64,000 nucleotides of DNA from Methanosarcina horonobensis HB-1 = JCM 15518. GTDB lineage: Archaea > Halobacteriota > Methanosarcinia > Methanosarcinales > Methanosarcinaceae. Positions 1 to 8,922 of the stretch are shown here, piece after piece. The position numbers and the translations under genes are program-made. Under the pieces are notes generated by a model. The model was not told where the DNA came from. It did no database searches and saw nothing but the letters and a program-made list of their open reading frames with translations. Each line of letters begins with the position of its first letter. The stretch's first letter is position 1. The stretch is from assembly GCF_000970285.1 (NCBI RefSeq), contig NZ_CP009516.1, positions 1 to 64,000 of the forward strand, given 5' to 3'.

Positions 1-20
1 TCCAGTGGAAATGCAGGGGT
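1..20 (+). promoter_or_regulatory. Origin recognition box (ORB), Orc1/Cdc6 binding site
   Basis: The first 20 bases read TCCAGTGGAAATGCAGGGGT. This fits the archaeal ORB plan: a TTCCAGTGGAAA-type core followed by a GGGGT G-string. The element probably begins one or two bases before the window. Two further copies with the same core and G-string lie on the minus strand at 19245-19266 and 19423-19444. Its place about 950 bases upstream of orc1/cdc6 fits a replication origin. Confidence 0.8.
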
Positions 21-968
21 CTTCACCATAACTATTAATACCCTGTACTTCCATTGCATCTACTGCAAATGTACCCTAAAATCAGATGTTTATATACAAA
101 TTTAATCTAAATTTTTAGCTAAAGAATATTCCGAACATAGATTTACCCAAGGCTTAAGAGATGCCCTAAAGTGCGCAACTGACTTTTCAGCGTGTCTCCT
201 GTCCGCCGGAAATAAAAATTTCAGGCATTAACTTTAATAAACATGCATTTATCTATCCATCTCCCTTTGTGAATCTGTCACCTTTAACATTTAACTTATC
301 GAGATTATAGAAAAATAATAACCCGGGTCTCTGGAATTACTGAGAACCAAAAACGAAAGACAATCTGAAAATTGACAGTTAAAGCTTTCAAAATATCTTT
401 GTCACGTTTGGGTGTCGTTTTAAGTTTCAGGTATCCAGAACTCAGAATGAGAAGAACTTAAAAATGAGAATAACTGCTCGAAGAACTTCAAAAAAGTGAC
501 TTAAACATTAAGAATTTAAGTAAAATTAATTATCTGATTAAGCTCTGCAGTTTTCTCCCTCATCTGGATGTATGGAATTAATTAGCTCCCTGAGCAGAAA
601 TTTCAACGTTTAAGTTCACTTCAACAAATGGGACCGAATTAAAACCCAAAAATAAGAATTAACATTGAGAAGATGTAACTGAAGAAATAAACTGAAAATA
701 AGCTAAAAATTTAAAATAAACTAAAAACTAGAACTGAAAAACGAAACTAAATGATTAAATTAGAAAGCAAGCTAAGAGACTAAACTGAAAATTAAAACAT
801 CAAATTTGAAATTAAGGAAAGGAAAAAGACGTTCTACAACTCGTTAATCTTCTTAAATAGCTTATTAACTTTGTATATCAAATATGTATATTAATTGTTA
901 GTTGTTCGTATAAATTACCTTAATTTGTTACATCTGTAATATTATAACTTTTATGAAGAGGGTCATTC
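21..968. other. AT-rich origin-proximal intergenic region upstream of orc1/cdc6
   Basis: This stretch of nearly 950 bases has no convincing gene. It is strongly AT-rich. From about 640 to 830 it is purine-rich, with many short degenerate repeats of the type AAACTGAAAA/AACTAAAAA. With the ORB at base 1 and orc1/cdc6 downstream it has the composition expected of an archaeal origin unwinding region. A TATA-like stretch near 906-916 (CGTATAAATT) could be the orc1 promoter. I saw no second ORB here, so the rest of the origin may lie upstream of the window. Confidence 0.55.
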
Positions 969-2213
969 ATGATAAAAGCTCAATCATTAGACGGCTTATT
1001 CGAAAAATTACTTGACGGAAAGTCAATTTTCAAAAACAAAGAAGTTCTTCGACCTTCTTATACACCGGACCTATTATTACACAGGAACGATCAGATAAAC
1101 AGCCTTGCAACTATTCTGGTTTCCGCACTCAGGGGAGAGACTCCTTCAAATGTCCTGATTTACGGAAAAACAGGAACAGGAAAGACTGCTGTGACAAGGT
1201 ACGTAGGAAAAGAACTTGAAAGAGTAAGTGAAGACAAGTCAATTTTCTGTTCTGTTGTTTATATTAACTGTGAAGTAATCGATACTCAGTATAGGCTTCT
1301 TGCAAATCTTGCCAGGCATTTCGAAGAAGAGGTCCCTATGACCGGGTGGCCTACGGATCAGGTCTTCATGAAATTCAAAGAAGCAATCGATGCAAGAGAC
1401 CAGGTCATTATCATCATTCTGGACGAAATTGATAAGCTGATTAAGAAAGGCGATGACGTCCTCTATAACCTTTCAAGGATCAATACCGATCTCAAGAAAG
1501 CTAAGGTCAGTATGATAGGGGTTTCTAACGACCTCAAATTTACGGAGTTTCTGGATCCCAGAGTCAAAAGTTCCCTGGGCGAAGAGGAACTGATCTTTCC
1601 GCCTTATGATGCCGAGCAGATCAGCGATATCCTGAAGCAGCGGGCAAAAATGGCTTATAACGATGGAGTGCTCGGCGAAATGGTAATTCCGCTCTGTGCA
1701 GCTTTTGCGGCCCAGGAACACGGTGATGCCCGCCGAGCCCTTGACCTTCTGCGCGTTTCGGGAGAAATTGCTGAAAGAGAAAACCAGCCCCAAGTTCTTG
1801 AAGAACATGTAAGACGTGCGCAGGAAAAGATCGAAATTGACCGCGTCGTAGAAGTTGTGCGGACCCTCCCAACCCAATCCAAGCTTGTGCTCTACAGCAT
1901 CATCCTGCTCAGAAACAGGGGAAGAGAAGGAAAAAATGTCACAACCGGTGAGATGTATAATGTCTACCGCCAGCTCTGTCATCACATAGACGTGGATATT
2001 CTTACCCAGCGCAGGGTCACTGACCTGATGTCAGAACTCGATATGCTCGGGATAGTCAATGCCGTGGTAGTAAGCAAAGGCCGTTACGGAAGGACAAAAG
2101 AAATCTCTTTGAGTGTTCCTGTAGAAAATACTCGCAAAGTACTTCTTGAAGACTACAGGCTCAAACCTCTTGTAGATTTCAAAACTTCCGTCTTCAACAA
2201 AATGTTCTCATGA
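969..2213 (+). CDS. cdc6: Orc1/Cdc6 replication initiator
   Basis: This 414-residue AAA+ ATPase binds ORB elements at archaeal origins and loads the MCM helicase. Walker A is GKTGTGKTAV (about residues 66-75), Walker B is ILDEIDKL (about 150-157), sensor 1 lies in GVSNDL (about 182-187), and an arginine-containing sensor 2 follows at GDARRALDLLR. The last ~110 residues have the pattern of the winged-helix DNA-binding domain. Length and domain order are normal for the family. The ATG at 969 has a GAGGG ribosome-binding element just upstream. The ORB at the window start and the AT-rich leader suggest the usual origin-linked arrangement. Only one copy is visible here; many archaea carry further paralogs elsewhere. 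Confidence 0.96.
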   Translation: MIKAQSLDGLFEKLLDGKSIFKNKEVLRPSYTPDLLLHRNDQINSLATILVSALRGETPSNVLIYGKTGTGKTAVTRYVGKELERVSEDKSIFCSVVYINCEVIDTQYRLLANLARHFEEEVPMTGWPTDQVFMKFKEAIDARDQVIIIILDEIDKLIKKGDDVLYNLSRINTDLKKAKVSMIGVSNDLKFTEFLDPRVKSSLGEEELIFPPYDAEQISDILKQRAKMAYNDGVLGEMVIPLCAAFAAQEHGDARRALDLLRVSGEIAERENQPQVLEEHVRRAQEKIEIDRVVEVVRTLPTQSKLVLYSIILLRNRGREGKNVTTGEMYNVYRQLCHHIDVDILTQRRVTDLMSELDMLGIVNAVVVSKGRYGRTKEISLSVPVENTRKVLLEDYRLKPLVDFKTSVFNKMFS

Positions 2214-2830
2214 ACATTTTCTAAACGATCTTCAAAATGGTATTTAAATGAATCTCTAAAGGTCGGATTACCTTTCTAATCCAGCCTTTCTGTTTTCTGC
2301 GTACTCCTCAAATTCTTGATTCTATAAGGTAGTTTTTAAATTATAAGGCAGTCTTACATTTCACTGCGTATTTTTAACTTGTTCTAAGATGATTTTCGAA
2401 AAGTTTTTTTGCAAACCTTTCTTCCAGAAATTTCCTCATCAATCTTTTAGAAAATAGCCTCAGTTTTCAGGAAATAATATATATGATCCTGTGGTTTGAC
2501 TAGCATCATTATAACGTATGTTTCAATTCATATTTCAATTCATTTCAATTCATTTCAATCCATATTTCAATTCGTATTTCAGTTACGGATCTACATTATC
2601 AAAACTTACATTGTTCAATGTTGTACTATTCAAGTTTTTATCAGAAATATGATCTTGTACTAACTCGAGCTTCAAATTCCTATAGAGTATAACTGAAAGC
2701 TTTATTGAGGCTAAAACTTTACTAATGCTAAAACTTTACTAATACTAAAACTTTATTGAAGTTTTTACTCAGATTTATCATTCAGGCTTATAATTAAATC
2801 CAGATATTCAGGTTTAAAAGGTAATTTTTG
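2214..2830. other. AT-rich intergenic region with two short tandem-repeat tracts
   Basis: No gene is supported in these ~600 bases. Two tracts of local duplication are visible. At about 2517-2583 an 11-base unit of the type TTTCAATTCAT recurs in degenerate form. At 2711-2761 a 17-base unit beginning CTAAAACTTTACTAAT occurs three times in tandem with few changes. Both look like replication-slippage products. A TATA-like run around 2477-2484 could belong to a promoter, but nothing fixes a transcript. Confidence 0.6.
2711..2761. repeat. Three tandem copies of a 17-base unit
   Basis: Units at 2711-2727, 2728-2744 and 2745-2761 share CTAAAACTTTA and differ at a few 3' positions. They lie about 70 bases upstream of the UPF0200 gene. 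Origin by slippage is likely; no function is evident. Confidence 0.75.
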
Positions 2831-3430
2831 ATGAAGATAATAGCGTTCGTAGGCATGCCAGCTTCGGGAAAATCCGAAGCTTCCAGGATTGCCGCCGAGA
2901 TGGGCATTCCTGTTATAATCATGGGTGATGTAATCCGGAAGGAAGTATTGAAGCGCGGGCTTGAGCCCAATGATTCCAATACCGGAATGGTTGCAACGGA
3001 CCTCCGCAAGTGTGAGGGCATGGATGCCGTTGCTAGACGCTGTATTTCTCAGATAAGGGAAACAGGTTCGGAACTTGTAGTTGTGGATGGTGTACGAGGG
3101 ATTGCCGAAGTCGAGTGCTTCAGGAAGGAATTTGGAAAAGGCTTTATCCTGATCTCCATTTATGCTCCTATTGAAGTTCGCTTCTCCAGAGTTCAGAAAA
3201 GAGGAAGAAGCGACGATATGAACAGTATCGAAGGTCTTCGCCAAAGGGATGAAAGAGAACTCAGCTGGGGCATGGGAGAAGCCATAAATGCTTCCAATGT
3301 GGAAATCGAAAATAACTTCACACTTGAGACCTTCATAAAAGATGTTACCGAAGTCCTGAGGAACTATTTAGGATCATGTTCAGCAATGCCAAAAAATCAC
3401 AATTCAACTGAAAACCTTCTGGAACAATAG
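2831..3430 (+). CDS. UPF0200 family P-loop kinase-like protein
   Basis: This is a ~199-residue P-loop protein of the archaeal UPF0200 family, related to adenylate and dephospho-CoA kinases. The N-terminus IIAFVGMPASGKSEA contains the Walker A loop GMPASGKS at about residues 7-14. A GDVIRKEV segment resembles the NMP-binding lid of such kinases, and VVVDGVRG is a plausible Walker B-like strand. The true substrate is not known to me. An ATG at 2831 directly follows an in-frame TTG at 2828; I chose the ATG because family members begin MKIIAFVG. The last ~20 residues are low-complexity and probably disordered. The gene is followed by a repeat-rich gap and then UPF0201 on the same strand. Confidence 0.88.
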   Translation: MKIIAFVGMPASGKSEASRIAAEMGIPVIIMGDVIRKEVLKRGLEPNDSNTGMVATDLRKCEGMDAVARRCISQIRETGSELVVVDGVRGIAEVECFRKEFGKGFILISIYAPIEVRFSRVQKRGRSDDMNSIEGLRQRDERELSWGMGEAINASNVEIENNFTLETFIKDVTEVLRNYLGSCSAMPKNHNSTENLLEQ

Positions 3431-3442
3431 CGTCTGAAATAG

Positions 3443-3533
3443 TAAGTTTGAAACTATGAAGTTTGAAACTATACAAAATTTGAAATTAAAAGTTTGAAGT
3501 CATAAAGTTTAAAACTACAAAGTTTGAAATTAC
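3443..3533. repeat. Degenerate tandem repeat of an AGTTTGAAACTA-type unit
   Basis: Between the UPF0200 and UPF0201 genes a 12-14 base unit of the form AAGTTTGAAACTAT recurs about six times with substitutions. It is a typical slippage-derived intergenic repeat with no sign of coding. Confidence 0.7.
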
Positions 3534-3548
3534 GAGCGGAGCACACTC

Positions 3549-4028
3549 ATGATAAGTGTAAAGATTTCAGCAACCGTATATCCTACGGAAGATCCTGAAA
3601 AGGTTATTAAAGCGGTTTCAGATCTTTTTACAGGAATAGAACTTCAAAAAGAAAATGTTGACACAAAGGAACCTGAAAAAGGAGTTTCTCCCTTTTTTCA
3701 TATTACAGGTGAGGGAGGGCTTGACCTCCTGTATACCCTGCACGGACTTATTCGCAGGGAACAAATTATAGATAGTATCCGTAACAAGGTTTTCAATAAA
3801 GGATTGTCCAGCGAAGGGCTTTCGGTTAGTTTTTTACTTAACAAGCAGGCAGCTTTTGTTGGAGTCCCCAGCGTCCCTGCTGAAGAAGAACCCCTGGGGT
3901 CCATTGAAGTGACTATCAGGGCAGATTCTTCTGAGGAAATGGAAAGGCTTTTTGAGTGGCTTCTACCTATTACCGAAGAAGGGGTACCGCTTGTTGAAGT
4001 GGGAATGGACTATGTAGAAAGGGGCTGA
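3549..4028 (+). CDS. UPF0201 family RNA-binding-like protein
   Basis: This 159-residue protein matches the archaeal UPF0201 (DUF54) family, annotated as an RNA-binding or exosome-subunit-like domain. The start ISVKISATVYPTEDPEKV and the later GGLDLLYTLHGLIRREQIIDSIR segment are characteristic. The fold in known members is an alpha/beta domain resembling RNA-binding proteins; no catalytic residues are expected. The ATG at 3549 follows a weak GGAG-like element (GAGCGGAGC, about 3534-3542). It lies downstream of UPF0200 on the same strand, a pairing I believe is common in methanogens. Confidence 0.85.
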   Translation: MISVKISATVYPTEDPEKVIKAVSDLFTGIELQKENVDTKEPEKGVSPFFHITGEGGLDLLYTLHGLIRREQIIDSIRNKVFNKGLSSEGLSVSFLLNKQAAFVGVPSVPAEEEPLGSIEVTIRADSSEEMERLFEWLLPITEEGVPLVEVGMDYVERG

Positions 4029-4184
4029 AATTTCAAAGTCCAGTCATATGAAGCTTAGTTAACTTTAGGAAGTTTGGTTAACTATATTTTAATTCCCACT
4101 CCAAATTTATGTTAATCAAAGATTGATTAAAAGGATTGATAAAAGGGCTAGTTAAAAGATGAGTTAAAGGGGATGAATTGTCAC

Positions 4185-4958
4185 ATGCAGCTGCATAGAA
4201 TCAGTTTTTCATCGCGAGCGGTAGTTGAAGATCCTTTCAAATGGGCATACACGCTCGAAGACCACGGATACACGGGCTGGGAAATCGTACAGGAGGGATC
4301 CCAATGCCTGAGCAGCAAGACCGTTCAGAACCTTAAGAACATTTATGATACCACCAGCCTGGAACTAACCCTTCACTTGCCTTTTTCTGACATGAACCTT
4401 GCAGGGCTGAACGACTCTATCCGTGCGGAAGTCCTCAGGCAGATGAAGCATTACCTGACCCTTGCCTCTAATTATGTGAATCTGGCTGTGGTACATCCCG
4501 GATATCTCTCTCCTTATGGGGTACAGGTCCCGCAGCAAGCCTATATGACAAACCTTGCCTCTATCCGGGAATTATGTGACTTTGCAGCTGACCTCGGGGT
4601 TCTTATAGCTGTTGAGAACATGCCGGACCTTCCTAAAATCTTTGGCAAATACCCTGATGAAATGGAGGAAATGCTCGATGCTGTCGGGAGTCATAATGTG
4701 GGTTTTACCTTTGATGTCGGGCATGCAAGTACTGTTGGACTTATAGACGAGTTTCTGGATCAGCTCGGAGATCGGATTTCCCATATACATATCCATGATA
4801 ATATGGGAAAAAAAGACGAACATCTTCCTCTCGGAGAAGGTACCATAGATTGGAAGCATGTTATGGGAAAGCTTTCAAATTATAAAGGGATCTTTGTTAC
4901 TGAAATGACTTCAGTCGAAGAAGGGGTCAAAAGCCTCGAATTCTTAAGAAAACTATAA
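4185..4958 (+). CDS. TIM-barrel sugar phosphate isomerase/epimerase family protein
   Basis: This ~257-residue protein belongs to the xylose-isomerase-like / AP-endonuclease-2 TIM-barrel superfamily. Metal-binding signatures are visible: LHLPFSDMN, VVHPGY, AVENMPD, FTFDVGHAS, HIHIHDN and the final TEM strand with its glutamate. Length and motif order fit sugar phosphate isomerase/epimerase proteins; the substrate cannot be told. An ATG at 4173 is also in frame. I prefer 4185 because the purine-rich AAAGGGGATGA element lies at a proper distance from it but overlaps the upstream ATG. The gene is convergent with the methyltransferase at 5074. Confidence 0.82.
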   Translation: MQLHRISFSSRAVVEDPFKWAYTLEDHGYTGWEIVQEGSQCLSSKTVQNLKNIYDTTSLELTLHLPFSDMNLAGLNDSIRAEVLRQMKHYLTLASNYVNLAVVHPGYLSPYGVQVPQQAYMTNLASIRELCDFAADLGVLIAVENMPDLPKIFGKYPDEMEEMLDAVGSHNVGFTFDVGHASTVGLIDEFLDQLGDRISHIHIHDNMGKKDEHLPLGEGTIDWKHVMGKLSNYKGIFVTEMTSVEEGVKSLEFLRKL

Positions 4959-5073
4959 GTTTTCGAGGCTCTACTTCCCTTTTGGGTCTATTTCCCGTTT
5001 TTCTTAATTCCTTTAAACTACTTTTCTCCCGGTATTCTCAAAATAATTGCTTCATCCGAAGAACATATCGAAA

Positions 5074-5913
5074 TTACTTTTTAATTGCCTTGCAAAAGAT
5101 AACGTTATTTCCATTCCATAGATCGATATCCGGCAAGACATTATCATAACACTCGATTTTTTCAAAGCCTTCCTGTACCAGCACCTTCTTCAGGTCATCA
5201 GATGTAAAGAAGTGAGTCCAGAAACGATATACATCGAAATTGTCAGAATTATCGATTACGATGTGCTGGTACAATATAACTTTGTCTTCCGGATAATAAT
5301 AAGAGTCCGAAAGAATCAGGTGTGGTCTGTCTTTCCAGAAGCCACGCTCTTCTATTACCCAGGATTTCTCAGCAACTTTCATTTCGATATTTTTATCGCT
5401 CAGAACGTCAAAAATGAAAGTTCCGCCAGGTTTTAAAGCCTTATAAACATTCTGCAATAATGTCTTTCTCGCTTTCGGTATTAAGACACCAAAGTCAGTA
5501 AAGACCATCATTACAAGATCATATTTATTCTCCTCATGCAGTTCGAGGTAATTTTGGTTTGTGTATTCTATATCCAGGTTTTTCTTTATGGCTTCGTTTC
5601 TGGCATATTTGATTGAATTCTTTGAGAAATCAATACCCGTTACTTTATGTCCCCTCTCTGCCATGAGCTCAGCATATAATCCCGGCCCGCATCCCAGATC
5701 AAGAATATTCATTTTTTCCAGATTGACTGAATTTAAAATCCAGTCTACAGTACTCTCTATACTCACCCTTCTCCGGCTTGCCAGGTCAATATCCGGGTTC
5801 AAATGAACTTCCAACAACTGCTTTGAAATGTGGTCATTTGTCCACATAACAGCATTTCCTTCTGCATAAATTTGCGGTTTTCTTATAAATTCGATAATAT
5901 CTGTAAAATTCAT
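5074..5913 (-). CDS. Class I SAM-dependent methyltransferase
   Basis: This 279-residue protein has the class I Rossmann methyltransferase fold. Motif I is LDLGCGPG, followed by KVTGIDFS (motif II acidic strand), then YDLVMMVFTDFGVL and LKPGGTFIFDVLSD for motifs IV and V. An N-terminal helical region of ~60 residues precedes the domain. The substrate is unknown; the family includes many small-molecule methyltransferases. The start is supported by GGAGGG a few bases upstream. The gene stands alone, convergent with its left neighbour, and the region upstream (5949-5996) holds an imperfect duplication of about 24 bases. Confidence 0.85.
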   Translation of the reverse strand: MNFTDIIEFIRKPQIYAEGNAVMWTNDHISKQLLEVHLNPDIDLASRRRVSIESTVDWILNSVNLEKMNILDLGCGPGLYAELMAERGHKVTGIDFSKNSIKYARNEAIKKNLDIEYTNQNYLELHEENKYDLVMMVFTDFGVLIPKARKTLLQNVYKALKPGGTFIFDVLSDKNIEMKVAEKSWVIEERGFWKDRPHLILSDSYYYPEDKVILYQHIVIDNSDNFDVYRFWTHFFTSDDLKKVLVQEGFEKIECYDNVLPDIDLWNGNNVIFCKAIKK

Positions 5914-6137
5914 AAACGAGCCCTCCTTTCAAACTCTCAACGGACTCTCATATCTGCGATTGACCGTAACTCTATATCTACGATTAATCGTTAACACCTT
6001 TTAATAAAACAGAATGTTTCAGTTGTTGTTCATTGCTGAATATTTTTAAGATTCTCTATTAATAGTTTACCGAATATTGGGAACCCTTCATGCAGGTATA
6101 ATTTCTCTTTGATTTCTCTTTTATTTTTTCAGTTCTT

Positions 6138-6521
6138 TCACTCAGACAGCTCTTTTTCTTTGAGGTATCTGAACCAATCGCCATGCTCGATTACTTCAGT
6201 TTCGGGTTTTTCATCGTAGACATAGATGAAGCCTCTTACCTTCTGTTGCTCCATTTCAAGGTCAACATATTCCCTGTGGTACCCGCCAAAAAGTTCCATA
6301 TAATCAATGGATTTTGCAACCTCAAGCTGCTGTTTTCCTGAAAACCTGCGCACTTCTGCAACCACAAAACTGTCATCCGCCGGGTAGACAGCAGGGTAAG
6401 GACCCAGGGAGTAAAGGGCATACCCCTTGATTCTTGTCATCCCTAGAAAGTCAGACTTGTTTGGAAGGTTTAAGCGCCGACTGTTATGCAGTCCGTCTCT
6501 GAGGCTTCCATAAAGTGCCAT
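6138..6521 (-). CDS. Gamma-glutamylcyclotransferase-like (GGCT/AIG2) domain protein
   Basis: This ~127-residue protein has the GGCT/AIG2 fold signature near the N-terminus, ALYGSLRDGLHN, matching the YGSLxxG substrate-binding loop. KGYALYSLGPYPAV and EVRRF follow, as in the family. These proteins are cyclotransferases acting on gamma-glutamyl amines or peptides, but many archaeal members are uncharacterised. An in-frame upstream start exists at 6620. I prefer 6521 because the conserved domain begins there and the upstream 33 residues look non-homologous; the ribosome-binding site for it (GGAAGG) is only moderately placed. Confidence 0.72.
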   Translation of the reverse strand: MALYGSLRDGLHNSRRLNLPNKSDFLGMTRIKGYALYSLGPYPAVYPADDSFVVAEVRRFSGKQQLEVAKSIDYMELFGGYHREYVDLEMEQQKVRGFIYVYDEKPETEVIEHGDWFRYLKEKELSE

Positions 6522-6741
6522 TACGATTTCTTCGCCTTCCACTCTTTCGTAAGAGCGCTGCCAGCAAATGTTCCTGTGAAAAATCCTTCCATAAAGGGTC
6601 CTGTCTGTCTCCTGATCCATATTCTTTCCTTCTGCATTTATTCCTTTTTCATCAGGCAGTTTTAATTTTACGTCTTCTAGTCCGGCTCCTTTTTATCTCA
6701 TTTTGAAATTATCTCATTTTGGAAGTTACACTTCAAATTTC

Positions 6742-7794
6742 TTACTTCGAAAAACCGTAACCTGCAAAGCGCTGGGTCAGATCAAGGTTTGCAAGCAGGA
6801 ACCGGTCTTCTTTGCTATAGGCAACCTTTTTGTTTCCCGAAAGTTCCAGTACGCAGGTAGTTCCTGGCTTTGCTTCCTTTACTTCATTTCCGTCAACCAG
6901 AATTTTTTCAACGCGCACAGGCTCGGACTGAAGCCCGACAAAAAGGTGAAGTACACTTGCAGGCTCTATCTTTTTTGTAAATTTTGAGATGGTACACTCC
7001 AGGGTATAGTCAGTAGTTACGATTTCTTTATCCGAGATAATGAAACCTCTCTCTATGTCCTTTGCCTGGACATTTTTTAGGCGCATCCCAACTCTCGTGC
7101 CTGTCGGGGCTCTGTCGATATCTACATCATGGCTCTGGATAGACCGGATTTCAATGTCTCTGTCAAGTGGAAAAATTTTGGTCTTATCTTTATCCTTTGA
7201 TGTACCCTGTTTGACAACCCCCAGGACAACACATCCCTTGCCTGTCACATTGAAAGCGTGATCTATGAAGATTCTTGCAGGAAGGCTGTTAAGTTCTGCC
7301 TGTTCTGCTTCTATTCTCTCTGCCATCTCATTGATCCTGGCTTTAAGGTCATCTACACCTTCAAAAGGATTCTTTGCACTTTTGTTTGTATTGATGGAAA
7401 TGGCTTCCCAGTCCTGAAGTGCAGTTCCTGCAGTGATCACTTTTAACTTTGCTTTCAGTTCATCAACCGCATGCATATGCGTGCTGTCCGACCTTGTCAG
7501 GGCAATGATTCCATATTTAAAACCCAGCAGGTCAAGGGCAATAATGCATTCTCCGGTGTGTGCGTCCAGGCCTTGAGGAGGAATACACAGGATTGCCAGA
7601 TCGGAAATATTCAGTGCCGTAACCAGAGATTTAAGGGTTTTCGGGTAGCTGTGAGCATCCACAAAAACCATCTTACGGCTTTCCTTATCGTTGTTGTACA
7701 TCGTTATATCGGAGGATGTTCCTTTTCTCCCTAGATTTGCGGCAAGAGAAGTCCTGCCACTTTTTTCTGTCCCTATAATTGCAACGTTTACCAT
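6742..7794 (-). CDS. aSelBL: SelB-like translation elongation factor paralog with degenerate GTPase motifs
   Basis: This 350-residue protein resembles archaeal SelB/EF-Tu over the G domain and beta-barrel domains II-III, but the nucleotide-binding motifs are eroded. G1 reads GTEKSGRTS (residues 8-16) where GHVDHGKTT is expected. The G3 region is DAHSYPKT instead of DxPGH, and G4 is TRSD instead of NKxD. The barrel domains are better kept (GKGCVVLGVVKQG, PTGTRVGMRLKN, ERGFIIS). SelB's C-terminal SECIS-binding extension is absent. This matches the published aSelBL family, which is found in archaea without selenocysteine and was once proposed to be a pyrrolysyl-tRNA factor. Its role is unresolved. 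The ATG has only a weak GGGA-type ribosome-binding site. Confidence 0.82.
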   Translation of the reverse strand: MVNVAIIGTEKSGRTSLAANLGRKGTSSDITMYNNDKESRKMVFVDAHSYPKTLKSLVTALNISDLAILCIPPQGLDAHTGECIIALDLLGFKYGIIALTRSDSTHMHAVDELKAKLKVITAGTALQDWEAISINTNKSAKNPFEGVDDLKARINEMAERIEAEQAELNSLPARIFIDHAFNVTGKGCVVLGVVKQGTSKDKDKTKIFPLDRDIEIRSIQSHDVDIDRAPTGTRVGMRLKNVQAKDIERGFIISDKEIVTTDYTLECTISKFTKKIEPASVLHLFVGLQSEPVRVEKILVDGNEVKEAKPGTTCVLELSGNKKVAYSKEDRFLLANLDLTQRFAGYGFSK

Positions 7795-8922
7795 GGTGAG
7801 TCCCTTTTCTGAATCGATGTTTTCTAAATCAATGATATTTATGAGAGTATTTTCAGATTATTGAGTTTATTTTAGTGAAGGATTAATTGAATCTTTAAGA
7901 TCAATTAAGTTTCATATCTAATCTATTTCTCGAAAAATACTATTTCTCTAACAACGGTTTTTTTAAATTCATAACTTTCCCATAAATCTTTTTATGATTC
8001 TCTTTAAAGCTACAGGTTTTAAAACTACAGGTTTTGGATTAGAGCTTTTGCTAATTTTGTATCTGCAACTGGTATAACTATATCGGGTTGTATTTTACTG
8101 CTAAAAGTGATATATACACTTGTTGAATACACTTGTTGAGTGGTTTTTAATTGAAAGAAAGTGAGCCGGTGGACGATCCATTAATCATAGATTGAATTTA
8201 CATCCTTCATCCTGTAACTAACACTAAAAACTTTACCTTCAGGCAATGTAAAACTTCACAGATTGGATAGAAAAGATTCCAGAAGATCTGTTGACAGAAG
8301 TCAAGCATGTTTAGTTCTATCCTTAAGGATCTCTGTCAGGTTTACGGACTTCCATAGAAGTTTGTGCAAAAATTAAAGACCTGCATAGAAGGGTTATTAA
8401 TGTAGATTTGAGTCCTTGGGATTTTTCAAAGATTACTAGGGAGATCATTGAGAACGTAATATTGTAACTGATAAGATTACTGCCAAGCCTGGGTAAAAGG
8501 TATACAATCGTAAACATTTTATATTTTTGACAATAAGTTTCACCTTAAAATTTCTTAGGCAATCTGAGGTTCAGGCTTTGGGTTCAGGCTTTGTTATCTG
8601 AGAGGGATGTACAGTCCTCCTTGCAAAACTTTGCGTAATGAAAAGTACATGACGTATGCATTGAGATCCAAAATTAACCACAATAGACAGTTCAGTTAAG
8701 TATGTTTTTCAAAAGGTTAAAGGTTCAACACTATTGATTTCTCGTTTCAACCATGAAATTGTATAGTATTTTCTGGAATAAAATCCTTATTTGACAGATT
8801 TTACTGCTGCAGTACAGCACATTTTGTATAAAAACGCATTTAATAAATAAAGAAATATATAAAGATTATATTAATGTTCGAGTTTTTGGATTGCTCAATT
8901 GAGAGCTTAAAGAGGGATTAAT
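7795..8922. other. 1.1-kb intergenic region, AT-rich, with a possible gene remnant
   Basis: This gap separates the divergent aSelBL and 5'-nucleotidase genes. No intact gene is supported. Around 8250-8467 the plus strand holds protein-like fragments in different frames broken by stops; the longest ends in a segment reading DLHRRVINVDLSPWDFSKI. This suggests a decayed gene that I cannot identify. At 8852-8862 AATATATAAAG is a good TATA box for the 5'-nucleotidase gene. Confidence 0.45.

Noticed and set aside
2510-2590. TTTCAATTCAT repeats considered as a CRISPR array
   Set aside because: Units are 11 bases, adjacent and degenerate, with no spacers and no cas genes nearby.
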